A stretch of DNA of 61,518 nt from Pseudomonas sp. Leaf48 (GCF_001421885.1 NZ_LMLH01000004.1:119558-181075), one strand, 5' to 3'; positions 32,882-46,953 are shown, counted from the first letter of the stretch. Translations and numbers: made by a program. Notes: a model not told the origin generated them from the letters alone.

Positions 32882-34561
32882 TCAGGCAGCTGCTTTGGTA
32901 GCCGCTTCGATCTTACGTGTGATGTACCACTGTTGGGCGATCGACAGTACGTTGTTCACAACCCAGTACAGCACCAGACCAGCCGGGAACCACAGGAAGA
33001 AGAAGGTGAAGATGATTGGCATCATTTTCATGACCTTCGCTTGCATCGGATCCGGAGGAGTCGGGTTCAACTGCTGCTGGATGAACATGGTTGCACCCAT
33101 GATGATCGGCAGGATGAAGAACGGATCCTTGATCGACAGGTCAGTAATCCACAGCATGAATGGCGCCTGGCGCATTTCCACGCTTTCCAGCAGAACCCAG
33201 TACAGCGAGAGGAAAACCGGCATCTGCACGAGGATTGGCAAGCAACCACCCAGCGGATTGATCTTCTCTTTCTTGTACAGCTCCATCATGGCCTGCGACA
33301 TTTTCTGCCGGTCATCGCCATGTTGCTCTTTCAGTGCAGCCAGTTTTGGCGCCACTGCACGCATGCGCGCCATGGATTTGTAACTGGCAGCCGACAATGG
33401 GAAGAAGATCCCTTTGATCAGCATGGTCAGGAAGATGATCGACCAACCCCAGTTACCCACAAGGGCGTGGATATGTTGCAACAACCAGAAGATCGGTTGA
33501 GCGATGAACCACAGAATGCCGTAGTCGACAGTCAGTTCCAGACCTGGGGACAACTCTTTGAGCACAGCCTGGCTTTTCGGACCGGCATAAAGAACTGCGC
33601 TGGTTTCAGCCTTGGCACCTGGCGCGACAGTCACTGACGGGCCGGTGTAACCAATGATGTAGTTGCCTTTGCTGTCTTTACGGGTCTGGACGACGTTGTT
33701 TTCGCCGTTGGCCGGAATCCACGCAGTTACGAAATAGTGCTGCAACCAGGCAACCCAACCACCGGTAACGGTTTCTTTCAGCTGTGCCTTGTCCATGTCC
33801 TTCATGGACACTTTCTTGTACGGCTCGGAACTTGTCCACAGGGCAGCGCCCAGGTAAGTCGCGGTACCGGTGGCGGTGCTGGAAGATGGATCGGAGCTGG
33901 CGTCACGCTTCAGTTGCGCGAACATCGCACCGGACCAAGGCTGAGCGCTCTGGTTGTCGATCAGGTAGGAAACGGTTACGTCGTACAGGCCGCGTTTCAA
34001 GGTGAAACGCTTGATGTAGTTGACGCCGTCCTTGCTGAACTTGAGGTCTACGACCAATTGGTCCTGACCGTCAGCCAGTTGATAAACCTTCTTCTCCGAG
34101 GAGTAAACCGGACGACCGGCAGGACTTGCGTCCGGACCGTTGCTGCCGATCAGGCCACTTTGAGCCAGATAAGTGCGTTCGTTGCCGTTATCGAACAACT
34201 GGAACGGAATTTCCGGATGGTCCTGGCGACGTGGATACAGCGGCAATTTCAGCTGGGCGACATCACCACCTTGTGGATCGACAGCCAGATCGAGCACATC
34301 CGTTTTGATCTGGATGAGGTCGGTGCTTACCGCTACCGGAGTTTCGGCAGGTGCACTGGTATCGTTTGCGGCGTGTGGAATGTCGTCACTGACGGACGCT
34401 TTATTGCCAGTTGCCGTATCCGGGAGGCCCGGTGCGGTCGTACTGGAAGCAACATTCTGAGTCGGCAGGGCAGCCTGGCCATAGTCCTGGTTCCATTTAA
34501 GAACCATAACGTAGGACACGATTGCCAGGGCGACGATCAGGATCGTGCGTTTGATATCCAT
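32882..34561 (-). CDS. yidC: Membrane protein insertase YidC
   Basis: This 559-residue inner-membrane insertase acts on Sec-dependent and Sec-independent membrane proteins, including ATP synthase Fo c. The first membrane segment is at the N-terminus (MDIKRTILIVALAIVSYVMV). A large periplasmic domain follows (about 40-340), then the conserved five-helix insertase core from WLLQHIHALVGNWGWSII, with GGCLPILVQMPVFLSLYW in the cytoplasmic hairpin region and the groove helices. The C-terminus is basic. It starts 2 bp after yidD. Confidence 0.97.
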   Translation of the reverse strand: MDIKRTILIVALAIVSYVMVLKWNQDYGQAALPTQNVASSTTAPGLPDTATGNKASVSDDIPHAANDTSAPAETPVAVSTDLIQIKTDVLDLAVDPQGGDVAQLKLPLYPRRQDHPEIPFQLFDNGNERTYLAQSGLIGSNGPDASPAGRPVYSSEKKVYQLADGQDQLVVDLKFSKDGVNYIKRFTLKRGLYDVTVSYLIDNQSAQPWSGAMFAQLKRDASSDPSSSTATGTATYLGAALWTSSEPYKKVSMKDMDKAQLKETVTGGWVAWLQHYFVTAWIPANGENNVVQTRKDSKGNYIIGYTGPSVTVAPGAKAETSAVLYAGPKSQAVLKELSPGLELTVDYGILWFIAQPIFWLLQHIHALVGNWGWSIIFLTMLIKGIFFPLSAASYKSMARMRAVAPKLAALKEQHGDDRQKMSQAMMELYKKEKINPLGGCLPILVQMPVFLSLYWVLLESVEMRQAPFMLWITDLSIKDPFFILPIIMGATMFIQQQLNPTPPDPMQAKVMKMMPIIFTFFFLWFPAGLVLYWVVNNVLSIAQQWYITRKIEAATKAAA

Positions 34562-34563
34562 GA

Positions 34564-34809
34564 TTACTCGGCCATCGAAGAAGAGCGGGAGGTAGGGATA
34601 GGTGGAACCGGGTCATAACCACCGGGATTCCACGGATGACAGCGACCTAAACGACGAAAGGTCAGCCAGCCACCGCGAAGAAGGCCATGATTTTCGATGG
34701 CTTCTAACGCGTAGCAGGAACAACTGGGGTAGAAACGACAGTGACTGGCCATCAGGGGACTAATGGCATAGCGGTAAAACTGGATCGGAACGAGTGCCAG
34801 TTTACGCAT
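34564..34809 (-). CDS. yidD: Membrane protein insertion efficiency factor YidD
   Basis: This 81-residue protein is a small membrane-associated helper of the YidC insertion pathway. It shows the family core [20 protein letters not shown] (cysteine-rich; PSCSxYA) and the C-terminal [12 protein letters not shown]. It overlaps rnpA by 8 bp and ends 2 bp before yidC. This is the conserved rnpA-yidD-yidC order and supports co-translation. Confidence 0.95.
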   Translation of the reverse strand: MRKLALVPIQFYRYAISPLMASHCRFYPSCSCYALEAIENHGLLRGGWLTFRRLGRCHPWNPGGYDPVPPIPTSRSSSMAE

Positions 34810-35203
34810 CTGGACTGTCTACCCCTACAGTTTCGGTTTTGACTGCTGGTACTGGCGTGCTGCGAGCCAGACGCTTCCAGAGCTTGCCGAAATGCTGAAT
34901 CAATTCGGGGTTTTCTACGTCCCCCAAACCTTTGCGCGCGACGATAACAATGTCCCAGCCGACCAGTGAATCCTGGTGCAGGCGAAACGATTCGCGCATC
35001 AGACGTTTGAGACGATTGCGCTCGACGGAGAGCTTTACGCTCTTTTTCCCGATAACCAGCCCGAGACGGGGGTGATCAAGATCGTTGTTGCGCGCAAGGA
35101 GCAGGAGATTTTTCCCCGGAACCTTGCCGGTAGGGGAGTCAAAGACTGCCTTGAAATGCCGGGGGGTAAGCAGACGCTTTTCCCGACTGAAGTCCTGACT
35201 CAC
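34802..35203 (-). CDS. rnpA: Ribonuclease P protein component
   Basis: This is the protein subunit of RNase P, which supports the catalytic RNA in 5' maturation of tRNAs. It is 133 residues from GTG 35203 ([12 protein letters not shown]). The RNR motif [13 protein letters not shown] and the [16 protein letters not shown] segment are diagnostic. The start is not certain: GGAG abuts the GTG, and the longer frame open into rpmH on this strand has no family match upstream of this codon. The gene lies 16 bp after rpmH, the usual coupled pair. Confidence 0.9.
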   Translation of the reverse strand: MSQDFSREKRLLTPRHFKAVFDSPTGKVPGKNLLLLARNNDLDHPRLGLVIGKKSVKLSVERNRLKRLMRESFRLHQDSLVGWDIVIVARKGLGDVENPELIQHFGKLWKRLARSTPVPAVKTETVGVDSPDA

Positions 35204-35219
35204 CTCCAGTGCCGGATTA

Positions 35220-35354
35220 TCAAACTGCCAGACGCGCACGACCTTTGGCGCGACGACGCGACAGGACGGCACGACCGTTCTTGGTAGCCATGCGAGCACG
35301 GAAACCGTGGGTACGAGCGCGTTTGATAGTGCTTGGTTGGAAAGTACGTTTCAT
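35220..35354 (-). CDS. rpmH: 50S ribosomal protein L34
   Basis: This 44-residue, very basic large-subunit ribosomal protein begins [19 protein letters not shown] and ends KGRARLAV. Its length and sequence match the family throughout. ATG 35354 was located by translating the minus strand directly. It heads the rpmH-rnpA-yidD-yidC cluster and faces away from dnaA, so its promoter lies in the oriC gap. Confidence 0.98.
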   Translation of the reverse strand: MKRTFQPSTIKRARTHGFRARMATKNGRAVLSRRRAKGRARLAV

Positions 35355-35920
35355 TGTCGTGTTACCTGGTTCGTCCACAACGGGCCGGAATGGCCCCCGT
35401 TTTAAGAGACCGGGGATTCTAGAGAAAGCAAGCCTCTAGGTCAATTTCCAACCAGCGTTTCCTTATAAATAGATCTCCAGCGGTTTTCTGGTACGAAGAC
35501 CTTGGCCAAATATAAAAATAAGAAAGGAAAGTATTTAAAGCTTTTCTGTAAAGCTTATAAAAGCTAGGCACGCCATCCTCTGTGGATAACTCTATTGAGC
35601 CCTTGTATCACGTGATGTACAGAGAATGACAACTACAGTGGAAAACAGTGTTCAGCCTGTGCTGCAGTGTCGGATAACCTGTGTGTGGAATGCATGGTTA
35701 TCCACAGCCCGGTTATCCACCGAGTTTCGCCCCCAGTTGTGCAACGACCTTAAGCGTGGTTATCCACAGAGCTTATGCACAGACCGCTGGTCGACTTTTT
35801 AGGGTATGCAACCTTGCTTGTTCTTGGTTGATGACCCACCTACGTGTGGATAAGTCGGCGTCTGGTCGCTACAATGGCTGCTTGTTTTTGCCTCACCGGC
35901 TTTCAACTTAGGGGATATCC
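35355..35920. other. Chromosomal replication origin oriC (rpmH-dnaA intergenic region)
   Basis: I see no gene in these 566 bp. DnaA boxes fitting TTATNCACA are at 35581-35589 (reverse), 35698-35706, 35760-35768, 35773-35781 (TTATGCACA) and 35845-35853 (reverse). A one-mismatch box is at 35713-35721. The stretch 35455-35570 is strongly AT-rich and is the likely unwinding element. The place between rpmH and dnaA is the established Pseudomonas oriC. Flanking genes diverge from it, and parS sites lie about 3.5 kb away. The dnaA promoter must overlap the right half, so DnaA autoregulation is likely. Confidence 0.93.
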
Positions 35921-37441
35921 GTGTCAGTGGAACTTTGGCAGCAGTGCGTGGAGCTTTTGCGCGAAGAGCTGCCAGCCCAACAATTCAACACTTGGATCCG
36001 TCCACTACAGGTCGAAGCCGAAGGCGACGAGTTGCGTGTCTATGCACCCAATCGTTTCGTTCTGGACTGGGTCAACGAAAAGTACCTGGGGCGTGTGCTC
36101 GAGCTGCTCGATGAGCATGGCAATGGCTTGGCGCCGGCGCTTTCCTTATTAATAGGCAGCAAACGCAGCTCGGCTCCGCGTGCTGCGCCGAATGCGCCGT
36201 TGGCCGCTGCGGCCTCACAGGCCCAGGCTGCTCAGGCTCCTGCCAGCCCGACAGCGCAAGCTCCGGCAGCAACGACCAAACGTGCCGCGCAGAAAGTTGC
36301 CGAAGTCACCGAGGAAGAACCTTCCCGTGACAGCTTCGATCCGATGGCCGGCGCCAGTTCGCAACAGGCCCCGGTCCGTTCCGAACAACGTACCGTGCAG
36401 GTTGAAGGTGCGCTCAAGCACACCAGCTACCTGAACCGCACCTTTACCTTCGAGAATTTCGTGGAAGGTAAATCCAACCAGCTGGCGCGCGCTGCCGCCT
36501 GGCAGGTAGCAGACAATCCCAAGCACGGTTACAACCCGCTCTTCCTATATGGCGGCGTTGGTCTGGGTAAAACCCACTTGATGCATGCTGTGGGTAACCA
36601 CCTGCTAAAGAAGAACCCGAATGCCAAGGTTGTGTACCTGCATTCCGAGCGCTTCGTGGCGGACATGGTCAAGGCCCTGCAACTGAACGCGATCAATGAG
36701 TTCAAGCGTTTCTACCGTTCGGTAGATGCTTTGCTCATCGATGACATTCAGTTCTTCGCCCGCAAAGAGCGTTCCCAGGAAGAGTTTTTCCACACCTTCA
36801 ACGCCCTGCTTGAAGGTGGTCAGCAGGTCATTCTCACCAGTGACCGCTACCCGAAAGAAATTGAAGGCCTTGAAGAACGCTTGAAATCCCGCTTCGGCTG
36901 GGGCCTGACGGTTGCCGTCGAGCCGCCGGAGCTGGAAACCCGTGTGGCGATCTTGATGAAGAAGGCCGACCAGGCCAAAGTCGACCTGCCTCACGATGCG
37001 GCGTTCTTCATTGCCCAGCGCATTCGCTCCAACGTCCGTGAGCTGGAAGGCGCGCTCAAACGCGTCATCGCTCACTCGCACTTCATGGGCCGCGATATCA
37101 CCATCGAGTTGATTCGCGAATCCCTGAAGGACCTGTTGGCATTACAGGATAAACTGGTCTCTGTGGATAACATTCAGCGCACCGTCGCCGAGTACTACAA
37201 GATCAAGATTTCCGACTTGCTGTCCAAACGTCGTTCGCGGTCGGTTGCCCGCCCACGTCAGGTCGCCATGGCTTTGTCCAAGGAGTTGACCAACCACAGC
37301 CTGCCGGAAATCGGCGATGTGTTTGGTGGTCGCGACCACACGACCGTTTTGCACGCATGCCGCAAGATCAATGAGCTTAAGGAATCCGACGCGGACATCC
37401 GCGAGGACTACAAGAACCTGCTGCGGACGCTGACCACTTGA
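35921..37441 (+). CDS. dnaA: Chromosomal replication initiator protein DnaA
   Basis: This 506-residue AAA+ protein binds DnaA boxes and opens oriC. Domain I begins [21 protein letters not shown] Pro/Ala-rich domain II follows (about residues 85-165). Domain III has Walker [10 protein letters not shown] (about 206-214) and Walker [10 protein letters not shown]. Domain IV carries the DnaA signature [16 protein letters not shown] near the C-terminus. The start is GTG 35921, preceded by GGGGATATCC. An exact TGTGGATAA box lies inside the gene (37162-37170). It is followed 39 bp later by dnaN. Confidence 0.98.
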   Translation: MSVELWQQCVELLREELPAQQFNTWIRPLQVEAEGDELRVYAPNRFVLDWVNEKYLGRVLELLDEHGNGLAPALSLLIGSKRSSAPRAAPNAPLAAAASQAQAAQAPASPTAQAPAATTKRAAQKVAEVTEEEPSRDSFDPMAGASSQQAPVRSEQRTVQVEGALKHTSYLNRTFTFENFVEGKSNQLARAAAWQVADNPKHGYNPLFLYGGVGLGKTHLMHAVGNHLLKKNPNAKVVYLHSERFVADMVKALQLNAINEFKRFYRSVDALLIDDIQFFARKERSQEEFFHTFNALLEGGQQVILTSDRYPKEIEGLEERLKSRFGWGLTVAVEPPELETRVAILMKKADQAKVDLPHDAAFFIAQRIRSNVRELEGALKRVIAHSHFMGRDITIELIRESLKDLLALQDKLVSVDNIQRTVAEYYKIKISDLLSKRRSRSVARPRQVAMALSKELTNHSLPEIGDVFGGRDHTTVLHACRKINELKESDADIREDYKNLLRTLTT

Positions 37442-37480
37442 TGAACACCAGCGCAGCTTATTAAGGCAAGGGACTAGACC

Positions 37481-38584
37481 ATGCATTTCACCATTCAACG
37501 CGAAGCCTTGTTGAAACCCCTGCAACTGGTCGCAGGTGTCGTTGAACGCCGACAGACCTTGCCGGTGCTTTCCAACGTGCTGCTGGTTGTCGAAGGCCAG
37601 CAACTGTCGCTGACCGGTACCGACCTGGAAGTCGAGCTGGTTGGTCGTGTTCAACTTGAAGAGCCGGCTGATCCGGGTTCTATCACTGTGCCCGCGCGCA
37701 AGCTGATGGATATCTGCAAAAGCCTGCCGAACGATGCCCTGATCGACATCAAGGTGGATGAGCAGAAGCTTGTGGTCAAAGCCGGCCGTAGCCGCTTCAC
37801 CCTGTCGACACTGCCTGCCAACGATTTCCCGACTGTGGAAGAAGGCCCGGGTTCTCTGACCTGCAGCCTCGAGCAGAGCAAACTGCGTCGCCTGATCGAG
37901 CGCACCAGTTTCGCCATGGCCCAGCAAGACGTTCGCTACTACCTCAACGGCATGTTGCTGGAAGTCTCCGCTGGCGTGATCCGCGCCGTGGCCACCGACG
38001 GTCACCGCCTGGCGATGTGTTCGATGCAGGCCGATATCGGTCAGCCGGATCGTCACCAGGTCATCGTACCGCGCAAAGGCATTCTTGAACTGGCGCGCCT
38101 GCTCACTGAGCCGGACGGTAACGTCAGCATCGTGCTGGGTCAGCATCACATCCGCGCAACCACCGGTGAGTTCACCTTCACCTCGAAACTGGTCGACGGT
38201 AAATTCCCGGACTACGAGCGTGTACTGCCAAAAGGTGGCGACAAACTGGTACTCGGCGACCGTCAGGCATTGCGCGAAGCCTTTAGCCGTACCGCGATTC
38301 TGTCCAACGAGAAGTACCGCGGCATCCGCCTGCAACTGGCAACGGGTCAACTGAAGATTCAGGCCAATAACCCGGAGCAGGAAGAAGCGGAAGAAGAAGT
38401 TGGCGTTGAATACAACGGTGGCTCGCTGGAAATCGGTTTCAACGTGAGTTATCTGCTCGACGTACTGGGGGTGATGACCACTGAGCAGGTTCGCCTGATC
38501 CTGTCCGACTCCAACAGCAGTGCGCTGGTGCAAGAGTCTGACAACGACGACTCGGCTTACGTTGTCATGCCGATGCGTCTGTAA
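37481..38584 (+). CDS. dnaN: DNA polymerase III beta sliding clamp
   Basis: This 367-residue clamp forms a dimeric ring that tethers the replicase to DNA. The start MHFTIQREALLKPLQLVAGV and the end SAYVVMPMRL are typical. It has the three-domain clamp layout, with the hydrophobic partner-binding pocket region near YVVMPMRL. It lies between dnaA (39 bp) and recF (20 bp) in the standard dnaA-dnaN-recF-gyrB order. Confidence 0.98.
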   Translation: MHFTIQREALLKPLQLVAGVVERRQTLPVLSNVLLVVEGQQLSLTGTDLEVELVGRVQLEEPADPGSITVPARKLMDICKSLPNDALIDIKVDEQKLVVKAGRSRFTLSTLPANDFPTVEEGPGSLTCSLEQSKLRRLIERTSFAMAQQDVRYYLNGMLLEVSAGVIRAVATDGHRLAMCSMQADIGQPDRHQVIVPRKGILELARLLTEPDGNVSIVLGQHHIRATTGEFTFTSKLVDGKFPDYERVLPKGGDKLVLGDRQALREAFSRTAILSNEKYRGIRLQLATGQLKIQANNPEQEEAEEEVGVEYNGGSLEIGFNVSYLLDVLGVMTTEQVRLILSDSNSSALVQESDNDDSAYVVMPMRL

Positions 38585-38604
38585 TCATGCTCAGCAGAAG
38601 CTAG

Positions 38605-42131
<3,527 letters not shown>

Positions 42132-42462
42132 TCCCGGTTATCGCTACACAAAAAGGCCAACGCACCTGCGTTGGCCTTTTTTTCTTCACGCAAGGCATTC
42201 CGCTACCTCACGCAATACCGAACTGTAGGAGTTGGCTTGCCAGCGATGGCGCCCTAACGGCCAACGCAGAGAATTTCGGGCAAACAGGCCCATTCTATGC
42301 ATAAAAAAACCGGCCATATCAGCCGGTTTTTTTGCGCATCAAAAAAACTTATGCACGTTTTTCGAGATTTTATCGTTTTATGAAATATCTATATAAATCA
42401 TAAGCTTAAACTAGGATAACGACATTTTTTGATGAAGCCGTACACAGGTTATCCACAGAATC
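42132..42462. other. Convergent gap after gyrB: REP half, second terminator, AT-rich stretch and DnaA box
   Basis: There is no gene in these 331 bp. After the gyrB terminator comes a single REP-like arm (CTGTAGGAGTTGGCTTGCC, 42223-42241). A second bidirectional terminator at 42303-42333 (ACCGGC/GCCGGT with flanking A and T runs) probably ends the opposing acyltransferase unit. The stretch 42335-42430 is very AT-rich. A one-mismatch DnaA box TTATGCACG is at 42349-42357 and an exact TTATCCACA at 42449-42457. Confidence 0.8.
42150..42183 (+). terminator. Rho-independent terminator after gyrB
   Basis: The stem AAAGGCCAACGCA/GCGTTGGCCTTT ends in a run of seven T. It lies about 20 bp past the gyrB stop. 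Confidence 0.95.
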
Positions 42463-43242
42463 TCAGACAGCCACCTGATCATTGGCAACCGGGGCTTGTG
42501 GAGCGGGAGGCAGAGACCCCATATCCCGCTGCATTTGCTCGTTCCAGGCCTGGACGCGGTCGTTCAATTCAGCAATGGCACGTGGGCCGCTGCCTTCGGC
42601 ATACATCGGTGCGCCAATGATCACGGTGATGACACCCTGCTTCTTCTTCCAGCCTGTTTTTGGCCAGAACTTGCCAGCGTTGTGCGCAATCGGCAGTACC
42701 GGCAGCTCGGCATTCACGGCCAGTGCCGTGCCGCCGCGGGAGAATTTGCCGACGGTGCCGTAGGGAACGCGGGTGCCTTCGGGGAAGATCAGCACCCAGA
42801 CGTTGTCCTTAAGCAACTCATCGCCTTTCTTGGCGACGTGCTTGAGTGCGGCTTTCGGGTTGTCGCGGTCGATGGCGATCGGTCGCAACATGGCCATGGC
42901 CCAGCCGAAAAACGGTACGAACAACAGTTCGCGTTTCAGCACCTGGCTCAGCGGTTCGAAATAGGCAGAGAGAAAGAACGTTTCCCAAGTGCTCTGGTGG
43001 TTCGATTGAATCACGCAGGGCCGCTCAGGTACGTTTTCGGCACCTTTCACTTCATAGCTGATGCCCAGAAACACTTTGCTCAGCCACAAGGCGCAACGGC
43101 ACCAGTAGACGTTGATGAAACGATAGCGCGCCTTGAACGGCAGAAATGGCGCGATAAAAAAGCTCAGGCTGCACCAAAGCAAAGAGCTGGTGCCCAGCAG
43201 CAGGTAAAAGAGGAAGGTTCTGATGGCCTGCAATATCAACAT
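42463..43242 (-). CDS. 1-acyl-sn-glycerol-3-phosphate acyltransferase family protein (PlsC-type)
   Basis: This 259-residue inner-membrane acyltransferase probably makes phosphatidic acid from lysophosphatidate. An N-terminal membrane stretch (about 5-35, TFLFYLLLGTSSLLWCSLSF) precedes the catalytic motif NHQSTWE (about residues 80-86). The acidic position is Glu, where many relatives have Asp. The substrate-binding motif FPEGTR lies near 152. The C-terminus is Pro/Ala-rich. It lies upstream of the terminator at 42303-42333 and 81 bp downstream of gmhB on the same strand. The exact acyl acceptor cannot be read from sequence. Confidence 0.9.
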   Translation of the reverse strand: MLILQAIRTFLFYLLLGTSSLLWCSLSFFIAPFLPFKARYRFINVYWCRCALWLSKVFLGISYEVKGAENVPERPCVIQSNHQSTWETFFLSAYFEPLSQVLKRELLFVPFFGWAMAMLRPIAIDRDNPKAALKHVAKKGDELLKDNVWVLIFPEGTRVPYGTVGKFSRGGTALAVNAELPVLPIAHNAGKFWPKTGWKKKQGVITVIIGAPMYAEGSGPRAIAELNDRVQAWNEQMQRDMGSLPPAPQAPVANDQVAV

Positions 43243-43323
43243 GGTGACGTTTACCGTGCGGGCAATGCCCGTCTATATAAAGCGCACTCCCGATCAATCC
43301 TGGTCAGGAATCTCGAAAACGCT

Positions 43324-43857
43324 CTAATTGTGGATAAGTTCTGCGGCAATCGCCGCCAGATCGTCAAAAATCAAGGTGCCCACCGGCAGGGTCTTGCCCT
43401 GAGTCTTTTCGCCTTTCCCGGTCTTTACCAAAACTGGCTGAGAATCGACGGCTTTGGCGGCTTCCAGGTCACCAAGGCTGTCGCCAACGAACCAAAGATT
43501 GGTCAGCGACACGTTGTAATGTTCGGCGATGGTTTTCAACATCCCGGGTTTTGGCTTGCGGCATTCGCAGCCTTCGTCCGGCCCGTGCGGGCAGTAGACG
43601 ATAAGCCCGACTTCACCGCCCTGCTCCGCCACCAGTGAGCGCAAGCGCTCATGCATGGCGTCCAGGGTGGCGAGGTCGTAATAGCCGCGAGCGATGCCCG
43701 ACTGGTTGGTAGCGACCGCTACCGTCCAGCCGGCCTTGCTCAACTGCGCGATCGCTTCGATCGAACCGGGGAGCGGTATCCACTCCTCCACCGACTTTAT
43801 ATAAGCGTCGGAGTCGTAATTGATCACCCCGTCGCGATCGAGAATCAGCAGTTTCAA
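43324..43857 (-). CDS. gmhB: D-glycero-beta-D-manno-heptose-1,7-bisphosphate 7-phosphatase
   Basis: This 177-residue HAD-superfamily phosphatase makes ADP-heptose precursors for the LPS inner core. It has the catalytic DRDGVIN (Asp nucleophile at about residue 7), ATNQSG, and the zinc-binding CPHGPDEGCECRKPKPGM typical of GmhB. I chose TTG 43857 (MKLLILDRDG), preceded by AAGGGG 6 nt upstream; the longer in-frame extension lies within glyS and has no family match. It follows glyS by 10 bp. Confidence 0.93.
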   Translation of the reverse strand: MKLLILDRDGVINYDSDAYIKSVEEWIPLPGSIEAIAQLSKAGWTVAVATNQSGIARGYYDLATLDAMHERLRSLVAEQGGEVGLIVYCPHGPDEGCECRKPKPGMLKTIAEHYNVSLTNLWFVGDSLGDLEAAKAVDSQPVLVKTGKGEKTQGKTLPVGTLIFDDLAAIAAELIHN

Positions 43858-43867
43858 CAGCAGCCCC

Positions 43868-45922
43868 TTAACCCAGCAGCGAAATGTCGGCGACGCCGAG
43901 GAACAGACCACGCAGGCGCGCCAGCAACGCATAACGGTTGGCGCGGACGTTGGCATCTTCAGCGTTGACCATCACAGCTTCGAAGAACGCATCCACCGGC
44001 TCGCGCAACGCCGCCAGGCGTGCCAGCGATTCGCTGTATTGACGAGCAGCAGCCATTGGCTGGACAGCCTGGTCAGCCTGCTGGATCGCCGAGTACAGGG
44101 AGAACTCGTTGGCGTTGTCGAAGTATTTGGCTTCCACCACGGTCGGCACCGAACCTTCAACCTTGCTCAGCAAGTTCGATACGCGCTTGTTCACCGCAGC
44201 CAGGGCCGCCGCTTCCGGCAGTTGGCGGAACGCCTGCACCGCCTGCACGCGCTGGTCGAAGTCCAGGGCGGAACCCGGCTTCAGGGCACGTACCGACAGA
44301 TAGGTTGCAACGTCGACACCTTCGTCTTCGTAACGGGCACGCAGACGGTCGAAGATGAACTCCAGCACCAGGTCATTGAGGCCGGCAGCCTTGACCTTGG
44401 TACCGAATGCCTCCACGGCGAAGGCCACGGCGTCGTTCAGGTCCAGATCCAGTTGCTTCTCGATCAGGATGCGCAGCACGCCCAGTGCGGCGCGGCGCAG
44501 GGCATACGGGTCTTTGCTGCCGGTTGGCAGCATGCCGATACCGAAGATGCCGACCAGGGTGTCGAGCTTGTCCGCGATGGCCACGGCCGCACCGGTCAGG
44601 GTGGTTGGCAGCTCAGCACCGGCGCCGCGCGGCATGTACTGCTCGTTCAGCGCCAGGGCGACTTCTTGCGGCTCGCCGTCGTTGAGGGCGTAGTAGTAAC
44701 CGGCGACACCTTGCATCTCCGGGAACTCACCGACCATCTCGGTCGACAGGTCGCACTTGGACAGCAGGCCGGCACGGGAAGCCCAAGCAGCGTTGCCGCC
44801 AATGCGTTGTGCGATGAACGCAGCGAGTTTGGAAACGCGCTCGGCCTTGTCGTAGACGCTGCCGAGTTTTTCCTGGAACACTACGTTTTGCAGGCGCAGG
44901 TTGAAGTCTTCGAGTTTCTGCTTCTTGTCTTGCTTGAAGAAGAACTCGGCGTCCGTCAGGCGTGGGCGAACCACTTTCTCGTTACCAGCGATGATCTGCT
45001 GCGGGTCTTTGCTTTCGATGTTGGCCACGGTAATGAAACGTGGCAGCAACTTGCCGTCGGCATCCAGCAGGCAGAAGTACTTCTGGTTATCCTGCATGGT
45101 GGTGATCAGTGCTTCTTGCGGCACGTCGAGGAAGCGTTCTTCGAACGAGCACACCAGCGGCACAGGCCATTCGACCAGTGCAGTCACTTCGTCGAGCAGG
45201 TCAGGCGGCACGATTGCGGTGCCTTCCTGGCGGGTCGCCAGTTCTTCGGTGCGCTTGCTGATGATGTCGCGACGCTCGTTGGCATCGGCCAACACATAAG
45301 CGGCGCGCAGGTCGGCCAGGTAGCTGGACGGCGAACCGATGCGCACGTTTTCCGGGTGATGGAAGCGGTGACCACGGGAGTCGCGGCCGGACTTCTGAGC
45401 GAGGATGGTGCAGTCGATGACCTGGTCACCAAACAGCATCACCAGCCATTGGGTCGGGCGAACGAATTCTTCCTTGCGAGCACCCCAGCGCATGCGCTTG
45501 GGGATCGGCAAGTCGTTCAGGGAATCTTCGACGATGGTCGGCAGCAGGCTCGTGGTCGGCTTGCCGGCGATGCTCTGGCTGTAGCGCAGTTTCGGGCCGC
45601 TCTGATCGATTTCGCTCAGGTCGACGCCGCACTTCTTGGCAAAGCCCAGTGCCGCTTGGGTCGGGTTGCCTTCGGCATCGAACGCGGCCTGACGTGGCGG
45701 GCCATCGAGGTTGATGCTGCGATCAGGCTGCTGGGTGGCCAGCGAGGTGATCAGCACCGCCAGACGGCGCGGGGCGGCATAAACGGTTTTGGTCTCGTAG
45801 TTCAGGCCGGCAGCTTGCAGGCCCTTGTCGATACCGGCAAGGAACGCCTCGGCCAGGGTGTTCAGGGCCTTGGGTGGCAGTTCTTCAGTGCCCAGTTCAA
45901 CCAGAAAATCCAGAGCACTCAT
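43868..45922 (-). CDS. glyS: Glycyl-tRNA synthetase beta subunit
   Basis: This 684-residue subunit of the bacterial alpha2beta2 glycyl-tRNA synthetase binds tRNA and aids aminoacylation. It begins [20 protein letters not shown], the diagnostic N-terminus, and contains an HD-like region and a C-terminal DALR anticodon-binding-like helical domain. Its start overlaps the glyQ stop by 4 bp, so the subunits are translationally coupled and made in balance. Confidence 0.97.
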   Translation of the reverse strand: MSALDFLVELGTEELPPKALNTLAEAFLAGIDKGLQAAGLNYETKTVYAAPRRLAVLITSLATQQPDRSINLDGPPRQAAFDAEGNPTQAALGFAKKCGVDLSEIDQSGPKLRYSQSIAGKPTTSLLPTIVEDSLNDLPIPKRMRWGARKEEFVRPTQWLVMLFGDQVIDCTILAQKSGRDSRGHRFHHPENVRIGSPSSYLADLRAAYVLADANERRDIISKRTEELATRQEGTAIVPPDLLDEVTALVEWPVPLVCSFEERFLDVPQEALITTMQDNQKYFCLLDADGKLLPRFITVANIESKDPQQIIAGNEKVVRPRLTDAEFFFKQDKKQKLEDFNLRLQNVVFQEKLGSVYDKAERVSKLAAFIAQRIGGNAAWASRAGLLSKCDLSTEMVGEFPEMQGVAGYYYALNDGEPQEVALALNEQYMPRGAGAELPTTLTGAAVAIADKLDTLVGIFGIGMLPTGSKDPYALRRAALGVLRILIEKQLDLDLNDAVAFAVEAFGTKVKAAGLNDLVLEFIFDRLRARYEDEGVDVATYLSVRALKPGSALDFDQRVQAVQAFRQLPEAAALAAVNKRVSNLLSKVEGSVPTVVEAKYFDNANEFSLYSAIQQADQAVQPMAAARQYSESLARLAALREPVDAFFEAVMVNAEDANVRANRYALLARLRGLFLGVADISLLG

Positions 45923-46872
45923 TGTGCAGCCTCCAGCTTGGCCAGTACTTCGTCACGCAGGTCCGGGGTCGCCATCGGGAAGCCCAGCTTGGCCCGAGCC
46001 AGCAGGTAGGCTTGCGCAACGGAACGCGCCAGAGTGCGTACACGCAGGATGTATTGCTGACGCGCGGTCACGGAAATCGCCCGGCGCGCATCCAGCAGGT
46101 TGAAGGTATGGGAAGCCTTCAACACCATTTCGTAGCTCGGCAACGGCAGCGGCTGGTCGAGTTCGATCAGGCGCTTGGCTTCGCTTTCGTAGAAATCGAA
46201 CAGTTCGAACAGTTTCTCGACGTTGGCATGCTCGAAGTTGTAGGTCGACTGTTCCACTTCGTTCTGGTGGAACACGTCGCCGTAGGTCACTTTGCCCATC
46301 GGACCGTCAGCCCAGACCAGGTCGTAGACCGAGTCCACGCCTTGCAGGTACATGGCCAGGCGCTCGAGACCGTAGGTGATCTCGCCGGTCACCGGGTAGC
46401 ACTCGATGCCGCCCGCTTGCTGGAAGTATGTGAATTGGGTCACTTCCATGCCGTTGAGCCAGACTTCCCAGCCCAGACCCCAGGCGCCGAGGGTCGGCGA
46501 TTCCCAGTTGTCTTCGACGAAACGGATGTCATGCACCAATGGGTCCAGGCCGACGTGCTTGAGCGAGCCCAGGTACAGTTCCTGGAAGTTGTCCGGGTTC
46601 GGCTTCAGGACTACCTGGAACTGGTAGTAGTGCTGCAGACGGTTCGGGTTTTCACCGTAGCGGCCGTCAGTCGGACGACGGCTTGGCTGCACGTAGGCGG
46701 CGTTCCAGGTTTCCGGGCCAATGGCGCGCAGGAATGTAGCGGTGTGGAAAGTGCCGGCGCCTACTTCCATATCGTAGGGCTGAAGTACCACACAACCTTG
46801 CTCGGCCCAGTATTGCTGGAGGGCGAGGATCAAGTCTTGGAAGGTACGCACGGCTGGCGTAGGCTGGCTCAC
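45919..46872 (-). CDS. glyQ: Glycyl-tRNA synthetase alpha subunit
   Basis: This 317-residue catalytic subunit activates glycine. Class II motifs are seen in [20 protein letters not shown] and [21 protein letters not shown], with [17 protein letters not shown] in the active-site region. I chose GTG 46872 ([14 protein letters not shown]), preceded by AGGTGA; the upstream in-frame extension overlaps tag on the other strand. It diverges from tag, so the two promoters share an 81-bp gap. Confidence 0.96.
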   Translation of the reverse strand: MSQPTPAVRTFQDLILALQQYWAEQGCVVLQPYDMEVGAGTFHTATFLRAIGPETWNAAYVQPSRRPTDGRYGENPNRLQHYYQFQVVLKPNPDNFQELYLGSLKHVGLDPLVHDIRFVEDNWESPTLGAWGLGWEVWLNGMEVTQFTYFQQAGGIECYPVTGEITYGLERLAMYLQGVDSVYDLVWADGPMGKVTYGDVFHQNEVEQSTYNFEHANVEKLFELFDFYESEAKRLIELDQPLPLPSYEMVLKASHTFNLLDARRAISVTARQQYILRVRTLARSVAQAYLLARAKLGFPMATPDLRDEVLAKLEAAQ

Positions 46873-46953
46873 GAAATTCACCTGTTTCTTGGGCTGCGAT
46901 TTAAAGAGCGGGAGTATACCCGATTCATTGCTGCGCACGCCCCCTGGAGCCTT

